A model generated the notes under the pieces. The model was given only the letters and a program-made list of their open reading frames with translations. It was not told where the DNA came from and did not search any database. Positions 42,000 to 50,993 of a stretch of DNA of 64,000 nucleotides are shown piece by piece; within the stretch, counting starts at the first letter, position 1; the number at the start of each line of letters is the position of its first letter. The stretch comes from Mycobacterium sp. JS623 (GTDB taxonomy: Bacteria > Actinomycetota > Actinomycetes > Mycobacteriales > Mycobacteriaceae), in the NCBI RefSeq assembly GCF_000328565.1, contig NC_019958.1:124001-188000 (forward strand), written 5' to 3'. The translations under genes were made by a program, and so were the position numbers.

Positions 42000-43396
42000 C
42001 CGATCTTGACGACGCACCGACACGCACACGTCGCCGCCGGCAGGTGGAGCCTTATGCCGACCTCGACAACGACCGGCAGCCGCCGCAGGATCTGGCCGCT
42101 GAGCAGTCCGTGTTGGGCGGGATGATGCTCAGCAAGGACGCCATCGCCGACGTGCTCGAAAGGTTGCGGCCCAAGGACTTCTACCGGCCCAACCATCAGC
42201 AGATCTATGACGCGATCCTGGATCTATTCGGGCAGGGCGAGCCCGCAGACGCAGTGACTGTCGCCGCCGAACTCGACCGGCGCGGGGTGCTGCGGCGTAT
42301 CGGTGGGGCGCCGTACCTGCACACCCTGATCGCTACGGTGCCCACAGCCGCCAACGCGGGCTACTACGCCGGGATCGTCGCCGAGAAGGCCGTGTTGCGG
42401 CGCCTGGTGGAGGCCGGCACCCGCGTCGTGCAGTACGGCTACGCCGGCGCCGAGGGAGCCGACATCGCCGAGGTCGTCGACCGTGCCCAGGCCGAGATCT
42501 ACGACGTCACCGAGGACCGCGGCAGCGAGGACATGGTGGCGCTGGAGGACCTGCTGCAGCCGACCATGGACGAGATCGATGCCATCCAAGCAGGCGGTGG
42601 CCAAGGCCAAGGTATCCCGACCGGGTTCGCCGAGCTCGACGAGGTGACCACTGGCCTGCACGGGGGCCAGATGGTCATCGTCGCGGGCCGGCCAGGTCAA
42701 GGAAAGTCCACGCTGGCATTGGATTTCATGCGGTCGTGCTCGATCAAACACAGACGGGGTAGCGTGATCTTCAGCCTGGAGATGAGCAAGTCGGAGATCG
42801 TGATGCGGCTGCTGTCAGCGGAGGCGCGCATCAAGCTGGCCGACATGCGCGCCGGCCGGATGAGTGATGACGACTGGACACAGATGGCCCGGCGGATGGG
42901 CGAGATCGGCGACGCCCCGCTCTACATCGACGATTCGCCGAACCTGACCATGATGGAAATCCGCGCCAAAGCGCGCCGCCTGAAACAGAAGTCGGATGTG
43001 CAGCTGATCGTCGTCGACTACCTACAGCTGATGACGTCGGGCAAGAAGGTGGAGTCCCGGCAAACGGAAGTAGCGGAGTTCTCGCGCAGCCTGAAGCTGT
43101 TGGCCAAGGAACTCGACGTCCCGGTGGTCGCGGTCTGTCAGCTCAACCGCGGTCCGGAACAACGCGTCGACAAGGTTCCGCAACTCTCTGACCTACGCGA
43201 GACCGGTCAGCTGGAACAAGACGCGGATCTGGTGATTCTCATCAACCGGCCCGACGGGTACGACCGAGACAGTCCGCGCGCCGGTGAGGCTGACCTCATC
43301 TTGGCCAAGCACCGCAACGGCCCGATTAAGACGTGCACCGTCGCGTCGACTCTTCACATGTCCTCGTTCCGCGACCTTGCGCGCGGCTATTCATGA
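41996..43396 (+). CDS. dnaB: Replicative DNA helicase DnaB (plasmid copy, intein-free)
   Basis: A 466-residue DnaB with an N-terminal helical domain (residues ~25-130, PPQDLAAEQSVLGGMMLSKD), a linker, and a RecA-like motor with Walker A AGRPGQGKSTLALDF, the FSLEMSKSEIVMRLLSAEA segment, Walker B QLIVVDYLQLM, and the QLNRGPEQR and LRETGQLEQDADL motifs. Chromosomal mycobacterial dnaB genes often carry inteins; this one has none. DnaB unwinds the fork at plasmid origins. It is translationally coupled to the putative rep gene. Some phages also carry dnaB, but the context here is plasmid-like. Confidence 0.93.
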   Translation: MTDLDDAPTRTRRRRQVEPYADLDNDRQPPQDLAAEQSVLGGMMLSKDAIADVLERLRPKDFYRPNHQQIYDAILDLFGQGEPADAVTVAAELDRRGVLRRIGGAPYLHTLIATVPTAANAGYYAGIVAEKAVLRRLVEAGTRVVQYGYAGAEGADIAEVVDRAQAEIYDVTEDRGSEDMVALEDLLQPTMDEIDAIQAGGGQGQGIPTGFAELDEVTTGLHGGQMVIVAGRPGQGKSTLALDFMRSCSIKHRRGSVIFSLEMSKSEIVMRLLSAEARIKLADMRAGRMSDDDWTQMARRMGEIGDAPLYIDDSPNLTMMEIRAKARRLKQKSDVQLIVVDYLQLMTSGKKVESRQTEVAEFSRSLKLLAKELDVPVVAVCQLNRGPEQRVDKVPQLSDLRETGQLEQDADLVILINRPDGYDRDSPRAGEADLILAKHRNGPIKTCTVASTLHMSSFRDLARGYS

Positions 43397-43927
43397 ATGA
43401 TGCTTTGTCTGACAACCGATTTCATTTTCTCACGATCGACTGCGTCTGAGGCGTGAAAATCGCGAGAGGCCAGGTGGCCACGGCGCGTTGACGCCGGCGC
43501 TGTAGGAAATGAAGCCGTTCGTGAGACAAACGCCGATGCAGCGGCCGTGAGACAAACTGAATCGTCGCAGTTCGGGCGGGCGGCCAGATGCAGCCGACCG
43601 TGAGAACCTACAAACGACGACGATGTGGAGGCTCATTTCACGTGGCCAAATCTCAACCGAGATGGCCACTGTCTGGCCAACTGGTAGTCGCCACGGGCAA
43701 CGCCGGATAACTCGCTTGGTTGACCACGCGGGCTGAGAACCTGCAAGAGATGAAATATTCAGTCGGACAGTTGACGTCCCGTCGCACGCGAGGCTGGCGG
43801 TGTGATCGTCGAGTCCAAAAACTAGAAACTAGAAACTAGTATCCCGGCTGCAGCGTGTAGGTTCTGATGAGAGTCCTGCGGCCTCACATTCCGGGGCGCG
43901 GGCGAGGAGATCTCTGGGGGCTGTCCG
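43397..43927. other. Intergenic region with CGTGAGA repeats after dnaB
   Basis: No credible gene; short frames only. CGTGAGACAAAC occurs at 43520-43531 and 43546-43557, with a related CGTGAGAACCTACAAAC at about 43599-43615 and an inverted TCTCACG near 43428. The second and third are preceded by GATGCAGC. Then three exact AAACTAG units (43819-43839). Iterons or operators are likely. Confidence 0.45.
43819..43839 (+). repeat. Three tandem AAACTAG units
   Basis: Exact 7-bp unit three times in a row, 89 bases before the GTG of the next gene. AT-rich for this sequence; either an unstable microsatellite or part of a regulatory region. Confidence 0.6.
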
Positions 43928-44770
43928 GTGGGGAGCTATCACTGCGTCTGCATGTTGACGGGAATGAGTCTTCGCCCGTCTGATGCCGTCGCGGTGCTGT
44001 TGCGCCAGTGCCGCGACAGGTCCTATGCGCCGATCGCGTTACCGGTTTTCGGAACCTTTGATCAGATGGGCGGAGTGGACTGCATCGTCGAGGACGCCAA
44101 CGCAGCGTTGATCGTCGAATTATCTGTGGCGCAGCTGAACACGGGACGCCTCATCGCGAACAACTACTTCGTCGACGACCCGATCTGGCCGGAACCCGGG
44201 AGGCATTCCTCGGCGATCGATGCGTTGATCGCGCTCGTAGAACGCAACACCACGATGTGGCGCTTCTGGGGTGAGCACGGCGATCCCGCTGCGCAACCGG
44301 TGGTGCCGCCCGCGCCGTCGGTGTCGATCGATGCAGATCCCGTGGTGTTCGCCTTGCTGGCTCGGTCGACATGGGACGCGATCGTCGGGTCGGCCGGTGC
44401 ACCGAACGGGTCCACTGAAGCGGTGGTGGACCATGCCTTGAGCGGTGACGTCGTCGCGCATCAGATCTATGACGCACACCTCGACGCGGTCGGGTCGGCT
44501 GTCCGGGATTTCGCGGCCGTGAACGACTTCATGGCTGCGCACAACCGGTCGTGGACTCCACCCGGGGCCGGTCAGTACAGCGGTGACTACGACCAGCACT
44601 ACACCGAGGAAATGGTGGCTTACCTGAATCGCGCACGCGCCGACTGGCGAGGCAACCCCGCCATTCAGGCGGCGATCGATCGCCAGGCAGAGCCGACCAT
44701 GGAGTTGATCGGGGAGTGGGAGCGCGACGAACGCGCAGCGCTCAAACGAGCAGATCCCGATTCGAACTGA
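43928..44770 (+). CDS. Hypothetical protein, 280 aa
   Basis: GTG 43928 start with the opening MGSYHCVCMLTGMSLRPSD, a motif I associate with uncharacterised phage and plasmid proteins. It is soluble, with helical and mixed regions and several Trp/Tyr pairs (VERNTTMWRFWGEHGD, QYSGDYDQHYTEEMVAYLN). No catalytic motif seen. It is monocistronic after the replication module and is followed by a TGTATAGCAT site. Confidence 0.7.
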   Translation: MGSYHCVCMLTGMSLRPSDAVAVLLRQCRDRSYAPIALPVFGTFDQMGGVDCIVEDANAALIVELSVAQLNTGRLIANNYFVDDPIWPEPGRHSSAIDALIALVERNTTMWRFWGEHGDPAAQPVVPPAPSVSIDADPVVFALLARSTWDAIVGSAGAPNGSTEAVVDHALSGDVVAHQIYDAHLDAVGSAVRDFAAVNDFMAAHNRSWTPPGAGQYSGDYDQHYTEEMVAYLNRARADWRGNPAIQAAIDRQAEPTMELIGEWERDERAALKRADPDSN

Positions 44771-44830
44771 TCTGCGCGTCGTTTCCCGCGCGTGTGCCCC
44801 TGCGTCAATGCACCGCTTGCATTGCAAGTG

Positions 44831-44840
44831 TGTATAGCAT
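44831..44840 (+). repeat. TGTATAGCAT site (one change from the shared 10-mer)
   Basis: Fourth location of the plasmid-wide motif, preceded by the palindrome TTGCATTGCAA. It lies between converging genes, so it is not an obvious promoter; a partition or condensation site is possible. Confidence 0.35.
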
Positions 44841-44866
44841 CGCGTGCTCGTTGTCGACGGCGGAGC

Positions 44867-45160
44867 TTAGACCTCGTCGTTGAGTGCACGCGCGTAGATT
44901 TCTCGAGCCGCCTCTACGGCGGTCGCAACGGAGCTCGCGTGATGAAACTGTGTTCCTCCTGCCGCGCGCCGAATCGCCGAAGCATGTTGTGGCGCTGGGA
45001 AGTACGTGGTCCTGTGACCGTCGTGCTCGGGGGTTCCGGTGAACTCCCAGACGTATCGGTGCGGTTCGGGGTTGGGGAAGTCGTCGGGGATGTCCAAGGG
45101 CCTGGCGTGAACCCAGACACCTTCGGCGATCTGCACTGGATCATGTTCTGTTGCACGCAT
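44867..45160 (-). CDS. Small hypothetical protein, 97 aa
   Basis: ATG 45160 with an AGGGGAAGGG site. An acidic mixed protein (RPLDIPDDFPNPEPHRYVWE) ending in a helix. No family recognised. Confidence 0.6.
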   Translation of the reverse strand: MRATEHDPVQIAEGVWVHARPLDIPDDFPNPEPHRYVWEFTGTPEHDGHRTTYFPAPQHASAIRRAAGGTQFHHASSVATAVEAAREIYARALNDEV

Positions 45161-45375
45161 GTGTGGCCCTTCCCCTGGCGTTAACGGTCGTATCGAGCCC
45201 GCTGAGCGCAGCCGGCCAACGTTGACGTAACGGTGAACGTCGACCTGGTGAGGCTAGGTCGCCGCGAGTGGGGCAGCGGTAGGCGCAACTCGTGTCGTCA
45301 AACTTTTGATTCCACGGGGGAGAAGGCCGGCCCAGCGCCCAGGGTGCTGTTGCGGTCTGCGAAGCGCGTCGCCGA

Positions 45376-45561
45376 TTAGGCGCCGATGGAATAGCGAAGT
45401 ATGGGGCGCTCGGCGGGGTTGGTGCTCTGTGCCTGATCGAGGAGTTCTTGCACCGCGCCGGCGAGAAGGGACGCCTCATACTCGCGGTTGCCGCTGGCTG
45501 ATTGGAAGTTCCTCAGCTCGCGGCGAACATCGACGAGTGTCTCATCGTCTATGTGGGCCAT
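45376..45561 (-). CDS. Small helical protein, 61 aa
   Basis: ATG 45561 preceded by GAAGGGA. The product is short, acidic and helical (ETLVDVRRELRNFQSASGNR). No family recognised; the context is a run of small accessory genes. Confidence 0.5.
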   Translation of the reverse strand: MAHIDDETLVDVRRELRNFQSASGNREYEASLLAGAVQELLDQAQSTNPAERPILRYSIGA

Positions 45562-45718
45562 CGTGCCAATCCCTTCACCCGCCGGTCAGTGGCTCGCCAA
45601 CTCGCAGGCGAGAGCAGGACGCGCTCTCGCGGGTCTGGCGGCATCGTGTCGTCGAGGGTATCGACGCGTCTAGGACGTGTCCACCGATGCAGCGCGTGTT
45701 CGTCGACGTCCGTGGTGG

Positions 45719-46288
45719 TCATCGCTCGGTCAGGGCGCTCGCATCGTTCGGGGTGAAAAACTGGTTGATGATGTCGCGGTAGTTCTCCAGGATGTCGGCG
45801 AAACTGTCGGCGGAATCCCGATAACGTTGAGCCGCGCCGGCATGGCGCTCGATGATGCCCCGATAGTCCTCGATGATGGCGCGGTAGTCCTCGGAGATGA
45901 CGTTGATTTCGTTGCTGGCGTCCCGATATTGACTCAGCGCGGTCAGCAGCATCGCTTGGCTCGCCAGGATCAGTCGATTGGATTCGACTGCTTGAGCGGC
46001 GTGCGCCTTGGCGGCCGCGACCTCTGCCCGCAGCTCGTTGATCTCCGATGACGCGGAGGCATTGTCCGGCGGTGATGCCTCCGAGGGGCGGCGAATCGGC
46101 GCGGAGAGCTGATCGGAGTAGACATACCAACGTGCCCGCTGCTGAGCGGAGGATTCGTAACCGCCTTCGAGTTCACCGTCACGGACCATCCGCTGAACGG
46201 TCCGCGGGTCCCGGCGTAGAAGGCGCGCCGCCTGGCGCAGAGATACGGTCGGGCGTCCCGGCCGCGGTGGCCGCTGGATGTTCGTCAA
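45719..46288 (-). CDS. DNA-binding protein with MerR/excisionase-type HTH and long coiled coil
   Basis: A 189-residue protein. I chose TTG 46288 because it has a textbook GGAGGTGG site and begins just before the HTH (RPTVSLRQAARLLRRDPRTV, residues ~10-45). Residues ~85-185 are one long coiled coil with a repeated D/N-Y-R-x-I-I phrase (SEDYRAIIEDYRGIIERH, later LENYRDIINQFF). The layout resembles plasmid partition or silencing proteins such as KfrA: a DNA-binding head and an alpha-helical tail. It is divergent from the small RHH-like gene, with a 14-bp palindrome between them as probable operator. Confidence 0.7.
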   Translation of the reverse strand: MTNIQRPPRPGRPTVSLRQAARLLRRDPRTVQRMVRDGELEGGYESSAQQRARWYVYSDQLSAPIRRPSEASPPDNASASSEINELRAEVAAAKAHAAQAVESNRLILASQAMLLTALSQYRDASNEINVISEDYRAIIEDYRGIIERHAGAAQRYRDSADSFADILENYRDIINQFFTPNDASALTER

Positions 46289-46397
46289 CGGTCCACCTCC
46301 GCCCCTAGTAGCTCTCGACTGAACCCCAGTGCACCACCCTAGCGAACCTGCGGGTCGCAATACAGTGTGAACTGCGTTGATGGTGCAAAATGTAGCA

Positions 46398-46411
46398 CGC
46401 GCGTACGCGCG
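46398..46411. repeat. Perfect palindrome, copy 2
   Basis: CGCGCGTACGCGCG, identical to the core of 40058-40073. It lies 110 bases upstream of the TTG start of the HTH/coiled-coil gene and 117 bases before the RHH-like gene. Confidence 0.5.
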
Positions 46412-46527
46412 ACACGCCTGGCTCAAAGGCGCGCGTTGCACTTCCCCGCAAGTATGATGGTGACACTGCTTCAAAACGCCGCATCGCCGCACGTAGATAC
46501 CTACAAATACTAGCCTGGAGGATCGCC

Positions 46528-46761
46528 ATGAACGCCGTGATGGAGAAGACGATCGATCAGCCCGTCGCCGGCACTCCAAAGCGGAAGGGGCGCAGCGGTT
46601 CGGCCAAGCGGCAGCGCACCGAGCAGGTCAAGCTGAATCTGTTGCCCGCGGAGCGGGCGGCGCTCGAACGCGCGGCCGCCGACGCAGGGCTCGAGGGTGC
46701 CGGCAAGCTTCAGGCGTTCATCCTCAAGAGGCTCGCCGGCGATCTCGCCGCCGCCGTCTGA
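46528..46761 (+). CDS. Small basic RHH-like protein, 77 aa
   Basis: ATG 46528 with a GGAGG site. A basic N-terminus, then EQVKLNLLPAERAALERAAA, typical of a ribbon-helix-helix strand and helix, and a second helix ending in KRLAGDL. Probable DNA-binding regulator or antitoxin-like protein; no toxin gene is recognised next to it. Confidence 0.65.
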   Translation: MNAVMEKTIDQPVAGTPKRKGRSGSAKRQRTEQVKLNLLPAERAALERAAADAGLEGAGKLQAFILKRLAGDLAAAV

Positions 46762-47031
46762 CTGAATCCCGGTGGCGGGTGGTCAGCACCTTCCCGCCAC
46801 GGTGGACGGTAGGAAGTCGGTGCGACACGCACCGCAACGCACCCGTCTGGGGAATGTAACCGTCACTCTTTACTTCCGAGGCGCCCGGGTACGGCGCCAC
46901 GTTGTCGCCGGAGCTGCCGGCGGTCCGGAGGGGGCGAGCGGGTGGTTGACAGAGGTGTTGAATCGGACCGTCGCCAGGGGTGGGAACGTGCACCCACACC
47001 ACCGTGTGTTTGCGGGGAGGTGGCGGCGCCC

Positions 47032-47346
47032 GTGGTCGACCAACGCTACGTCGTCGGTATCGACATGCACGGCGATCGCGCCGCTATCGAGCTTGCCTTG
47101 ACCCTGGCTCAGTCCTTGGCGTACGACACCGGAGATCACTCCCGGGCAATCGCTCTTGCGCGCATGAGCATCCACCAGGAGCTTGCACGGGTGTCCGTCA
47201 ACTTCCTCGCCGGGCCCGCACCCACACGAATGCACGCGGTCGAGAGTTTGCGAACCAACCTCGGACAGGCCGCACTCGACCTTGACAGCCGACGCTGGAG
47301 TGAACAAGCCCAGCTGCTGCGCACTCTCTCCGCCGCCGCAACATAG
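47032..47346 (+). CDS. Helical hypothetical protein, ~104 aa
   Basis: Start set at GTG 47032 with an AGGTGG site 8 bases upstream; GTG 47020 is an alternative. All-helical product (GDRAAIELALTLAQSLAYDT, RSIHQELARVSVNFL-like). No family recognised. Confidence 0.5.
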   Translation: MVDQRYVVGIDMHGDRAAIELALTLAQSLAYDTGDHSRAIALARMSIHQELARVSVNFLAGPAPTRMHAVESLRTNLGQAALDLDSRRWSEQAQLLRTLSAAAT

Positions 47347-47494
47347 AGCCGGGGAGCAGAAATAGAGGCTGCTCAATGGAGTCGGTCACGACTTTCATGC
47401 CGCCAGCTAGTTAATCTCGGCCAACTCAAGCGGATCAATGCTGCGCATCGCAACTGGGCGCCTGGCGAAACAGCCTGCGAGGTAGGGAGAGTCA

Positions 47495-47734
47495 ATGGCC
47501 AACCGGTACAACTACGTGCACACCGATGCAAAGGGTGCGCTCTATCAGGGTCTGCCCGCAGTTGAAGCGCGCACGGAGTGGGGAACGACGGAGATCGAAG
47601 AGAGCCACGCACTGGGCCTGTTCAACGCCGGCGGCGACGGACTGATCATCGACGGAAAGCCGGAAGACCTGCTCCAGTTCGTGGATCTCCTCCACGCCCA
47701 CGCGCACACAGTGTTCGACAGGGCCAGCCATTAG
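47495..47734 (+). CDS. Small hypothetical protein, 79 aa
   Basis: ATG 47495 with a GGTAGGGAG site. Acidic mixed protein (NRYNYVHTDAKGALYQGL, DLLQFVDLLHAHAHTVF). No family recognised. Confidence 0.6.
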   Translation: MANRYNYVHTDAKGALYQGLPAVEARTEWGTTEIEESHALGLFNAGGDGLIIDGKPEDLLQFVDLLHAHAHTVFDRASH

Positions 47735-47936
47735 CCGAGCTGCAGGATCTTCGTGGCGACCTCGTAACTCTGGACATGGCCCCCCGCGTCGCTGCATGCG
47801 GGAGTCCTCGGCAATGCAAGCCTGACGCCTTACGCAGCACGACCCGCCAGTGCGTCTCTTGCAGAACGGGTTTAGCCCGATCAGTGACGGTCGGCGTCAT
47901 CGCGACAGGGAAAAGAAACGACAACGAGGAGCGGGT

Positions 47937-48140
47937 ATGAAGCCGTTGGAACGGGTTGTGGTCCAACTCTCGCCGGGCAATTTCATCATTGGTCACTACC
48001 TCAGCGACAACAGCCAGGGCGATCCGCTGATTTCCTATCATGACCACCCGGCCGGAGAAACCTGGGGTCGACACGCGACCTACGAGGTCACCGCCAGCGG
48101 TGAGACGTGCACGTGTGATTCGGCGCGCGCCCGAGGTTAG
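47937..48140 (+). CDS. Small hypothetical protein, 67 aa
   Basis: ATG 47937 (MKPLERVVVQLSPGNFII) with a GAGGAG site right upstream, better than a longer frame from 47850. Beta-rich, ending with two cysteines (ETCTCDSARARG). No family recognised. Confidence 0.6.
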   Translation: MKPLERVVVQLSPGNFIIGHYLSDNSQGDPLISYHDHPAGETWGRHATYEVTASGETCTCDSARARG

Positions 48141-48181
48141 GTGACGGTGACGGGACGACTGATTGGCGCACGTCGCTCAGA

Positions 48182-48415
48182 TCAACACCAGGGCGAGTCG
48201 GCTGGCGGTTCATCGACACGCTCGAGAACCTCGGCGACCTCGTCGAAACCAACCACATGGTCCTCAGAGCTTCCAACCCACACGAAGTGCCCATGGTCGT
48301 CGTCCCAGCGGGCGAACCTGTGAGTCCGCGGATGGCGCAGCAAGATCGAATACCATTGACCATCAACCAACTTGGCGCGGTCGTCTACTGACAGGCCGTT
48401 CCGATTCTCCGTCAC
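48182..48415 (-). CDS. Small hypothetical protein, 77 aa
   Basis: ATG 48415. A beta-rich, Trp- and His-containing core (DGQWYSILLRHPRTHRFARW) with an acidic C-terminal helix. It lies 61 bases downstream of the GntR-like gene on the same strand, so possibly coexpressed. Confidence 0.55.
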   Translation of the reverse strand: MTENRNGLSVDDRAKLVDGQWYSILLRHPRTHRFARWDDDHGHFVWVGSSEDHVVGFDEVAEVLERVDEPPADSPWC

Positions 48416-48476
48416 GATGTGATTGTGATCCCCCGGAGGGGCAGCGGACGGTTTCGGCGCGACTGAGCGTCATCAA

Positions 48477-49070
48477 TTAGTTGATCTCCGCCCCGGACGC
48501 CGAATCGGGGGAGACATCGCGTAGTTGTCCCAGACGGCGTCCGTAGATGCGGACGTGATAGCCCCCGCGCTGCGTCAATGCCGGACTCTCTGACGCCGCG
48601 GCCGCGGCGCGCTCGGCTTTCAGGCGGGGTTCACCCATGGCTTGCAGCACTGCTACCGCGAACGCCTCTGCGGCCAGTCGCGACGGAAGGAAGCACTCCC
48701 CGAAGCCATGTCGTGATCGGGCTTTGCGGAACTCCACGACATAGACCTCGCGGTTGGCCAGCTGCATAGCCGCGCCGACGATGTCGGTCAGTGAGGTGGC
48801 CACCTGCTGGAGGAACTGGAGTGTGGGCAACGGCTCGGCCGAGACCAGGAAGTGTCCGCCGGCGCGGCCGACGCGAGCGGTGACCATCCCCTCCTGGATC
48901 AACGGTGCATAGGCGTCCCGGGCTGGCTTCGGCCCGGCGTCGACGCTGAAGAATTCGTCGTTGAGTTGTTCGATACTTGGTAGCCGGTCGCCAACTGCAT
49001 ACTGGCCCAGGGCGATACGTTGCCGGAGAACGTCGGTAACCTGCTGCGCGTTGTACTTCCCTCCGGCCAT
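48477..49070 (-). CDS. GntR-type transcriptional regulator
   Basis: A 197-residue protein with an N-terminal winged helix of the GntR class (VTDVLRQRIALGQYAVGDRL, then PSIEQLNDEF and a wing before HFLVSAEPLP). The helical C-terminal part (FLQQVATSLTDIVGAAMQLA) has no recognised effector domain. The canonical recognition helix contains an unusual insertion (EFFSVDAGPKPARDAY). Possible plasmid regulator in the KorSA/TraR style common in actinobacterial elements; target unknown. Confidence 0.7.
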   Translation of the reverse strand: MAGGKYNAQQVTDVLRQRIALGQYAVGDRLPSIEQLNDEFFSVDAGPKPARDAYAPLIQEGMVTARVGRAGGHFLVSAEPLPTLQFLQQVATSLTDIVGAAMQLANREVYVVEFRKARSRHGFGECFLPSRLAAEAFAVAVLQAMGEPRLKAERAAAAASESPALTQRGGYHVRIYGRRLGQLRDVSPDSASGAEIN

Positions 49071-49370
49071 GTGGGGAATGCTACGAGTGCGCCGTCACCC
49101 CGGGGTGAGCGACGCGAACTTGTCACGTCGAGATGCCCGGCCAGGGTGTGCGTCGCAGCCGAGCCACTGCGGTGGAGACACCGCAGTGCGGGGTTTCGAG
49201 GATAGAGCACCAAATCGCAGGTCGGTTACCTGCTAAACCCACGGCCTGCCAGAAATGTGCGCGACACCGGAGCACGTCCCCGCCGAGGCGTCCTGCGGCG
49301 GTGAGAATCCCGACGATGACGCACCAGCCCGGGCATCGACGGGCGGTGAATACACCCCTGGGGAGTAATC

Positions 49371-49682
49371 ATGAGCAGTGCCTACGCGTGGCGAATCGAC
49401 GAAGACCACCTGGACTCGGCGCCGCCGAACGCTGTCGGCGTCGCGGGACCACGTGACGCCCGCCTGGACGATCAGGGAAATCCGACGGGCTACGCCCACC
49501 GCCACCAGTTCCGGATGTATGACGACGACAACATCCTGTACGTCACCGGAACCCTGTTCTGGGACGGAGAGAGTGAACCTGAGGAAGAGTTCGCGTACGC
49601 ACCGTTGCGGGACTACGGGACACCAGGCCTGGGATGCGTGCTCGTCCGCTACACCGGCCAGCCGCACTGGGATTGTGGCTAG
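49371..49682 (+). CDS. Hypothetical protein, 103 aa
   Basis: ATG 49371 with a GGGGAG site. Acidic, aromatic, beta-rich product (HQFRMYDDDNILYVTGTLFW, EEEFAYAPLRDYGTPG). It opens a run of small plus-strand genes. The ~300 bases before it show no feature. Confidence 0.6.
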   Translation: MSSAYAWRIDEDHLDSAPPNAVGVAGPRDARLDDQGNPTGYAHRHQFRMYDDDNILYVTGTLFWDGESEPEEEFAYAPLRDYGTPGLGCVLVRYTGQPHWDCG

Positions 49683-49911
49683 ACAGAACCCTGCGCCGGG
49701 CCGGCGATCGGAGTTTACCTCGGAACCGCAAGGGATCCGCAGAATTCCCCCGACGGCGGACCCACGGACCGCGGCATCCGGTCCCAGATCCACCGAAAAC
49801 AGTTCAACGCGATGACATCGCGACAACACCGATGAAGCAGCACCGCGACGGTATATGACCCACATTCGCGATTTGACAGCCAAGCTTCACCTCGATCAAT
49901 CGGAGGAACTC

Positions 49912-50118
49912 ATGAAAACCATTACGCGGCAAGCGAACCAGCTCAGCACCGGCGACGTCATCATCGACCCCGACGGCAACCGGCACGAAGTAACAGCGAT
50001 CACCATCCACGGGCTGAGCGCAGCCTGGCTGACGTTCACCACCGACACCGGCTTAACCATCGACAAGACCCAAGACGCGGCACGCCTCGATACGTACGAC
50101 GTCATCGCCGAGGAGTGA
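49912..50118 (+). CDS. Small hypothetical protein, 68 aa
   Basis: ATG 49912 (MKTITRQANQLSTGDVII) preceded by CGGAGGAACTC. A short SH3-like or beta-barrel pattern (NRHEVTAITIHGLSAAWLTF). No family recognised. Confidence 0.6.
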   Translation: MKTITRQANQLSTGDVIIDPDGNRHEVTAITIHGLSAAWLTFTTDTGLTIDKTQDAARLDTYDVIAEE

Positions 50119-50255
50119 CGGACCCGCGCTCATGAACGGCTACAAGAAATCCGGCCGGCAAAAGTGTCGGTCGCCCACCGTCGGCTCGCCACGCGTGAAC
50201 ATGACCCGCGAACCGCCTCCCAATCCGCGAGCGGCCACCGCAAAGGGGGAACACC

Positions 50256-50489
50256 ATGTCCACTGACATCGCGACCATCGCAACGCAAGTCCCGTCGAGC
50301 GCCGCCCAACACGCCGTGGCCAAGATCATGGCCGCCTTGGGGTCCCAGAGTCGATGGAACTACGACACGCTCGACAGCATCGCCCAGGCCGTGCGACCGG
50401 TGATGAAGGACATGGAGGGTTTGGTGCCCAGCGTCTTCGATCAGAGCCCGGCCGCAGTCGAGTTCTGGGAAGCCGTCAACTCACGCTGA
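50256..50489 (+). CDS. Small hypothetical protein, 77 aa
   Basis: ATG 50256 with an AAAGGGGG site. Helical product (AAQHAVAKIMAALGSQSRWN, LVPSVFDQSPAAVEFWEAV). No family recognised. Confidence 0.55.
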   Translation: MSTDIATIATQVPSSAAQHAVAKIMAALGSQSRWNYDTLDSIAQAVRPVMKDMEGLVPSVFDQSPAAVEFWEAVNSR

Positions 50490-50720
50490 GTCGGTGACTG
50501 GCTACCGGCGCGCTGCCAAGGTGAACGACCACGCCTGCGCTACCTCGGGTAGTCGATCAGAGTGTTCCGGCTGAGATCAGAAAGTCCTTCCTGATTCGTG
50601 TCGTTCGGCGGGCTGGCGCGGCCATTGAGGTGTGGTGGCACCACACGCGACCACGGCACGCTCCCACCTACGCCAGTGGGGCCCGTCTGGTCCCGACGAA
50701 TGGAAAGGAGGGGTTCGGCC

Positions 50721-50960
50721 ATGGGGATGACGATTCGGGTCGACAACGCATACTCCGACGGACATGAGTCCCAGCAGACGATCACCGACGTTGATGAGTT
50801 CACCGGTGACCCGACCGACGAAGATGCCCTGCGTGATCACCTCTTCGAGTTCACCGGTGACGGTCACGGCGACACGCATCGGGTTGACGGGTTCCATGAG
50901 GTCACGATCCTGGCTGCTGCGAATGACGCCCTGGTCGGACGCACCGTGGAGTTCGGGTGA
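50721..50960 (+). CDS. Small acidic hypothetical protein, 79 aa
   Basis: ATG 50721 with an AAAGGAGGGG site. Acidic beta/alpha product (MTIRVDNAYSDGHESQQTIT). Acidic, DNA-mimic-like composition is worth noting in a plasmid accessory region; no family recognised. Confidence 0.6.
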   Translation: MGMTIRVDNAYSDGHESQQTITDVDEFTGDPTDEDALRDHLFEFTGDGHGDTHRVDGFHEVTILAAANDALVGRTVEFG

Positions 50961-50993
50961 GGTGGTGGGCATCGTGGCTGATGAGGTCCGGCG

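Noticed and set aside
43819..43839. CRISPR array candidate (AAACTAG repeats)
   Set aside because: Units are 7 bp, directly adjacent with no spacers. No other array-like pattern was seen anywhere, including around the csf genes.
46528..46761. Toxin-antitoxin module
   Set aside because: The RHH-like protein could be an antitoxin, but no neighbouring gene shows a toxin motif (PIN, RelE, MazF, Fic).
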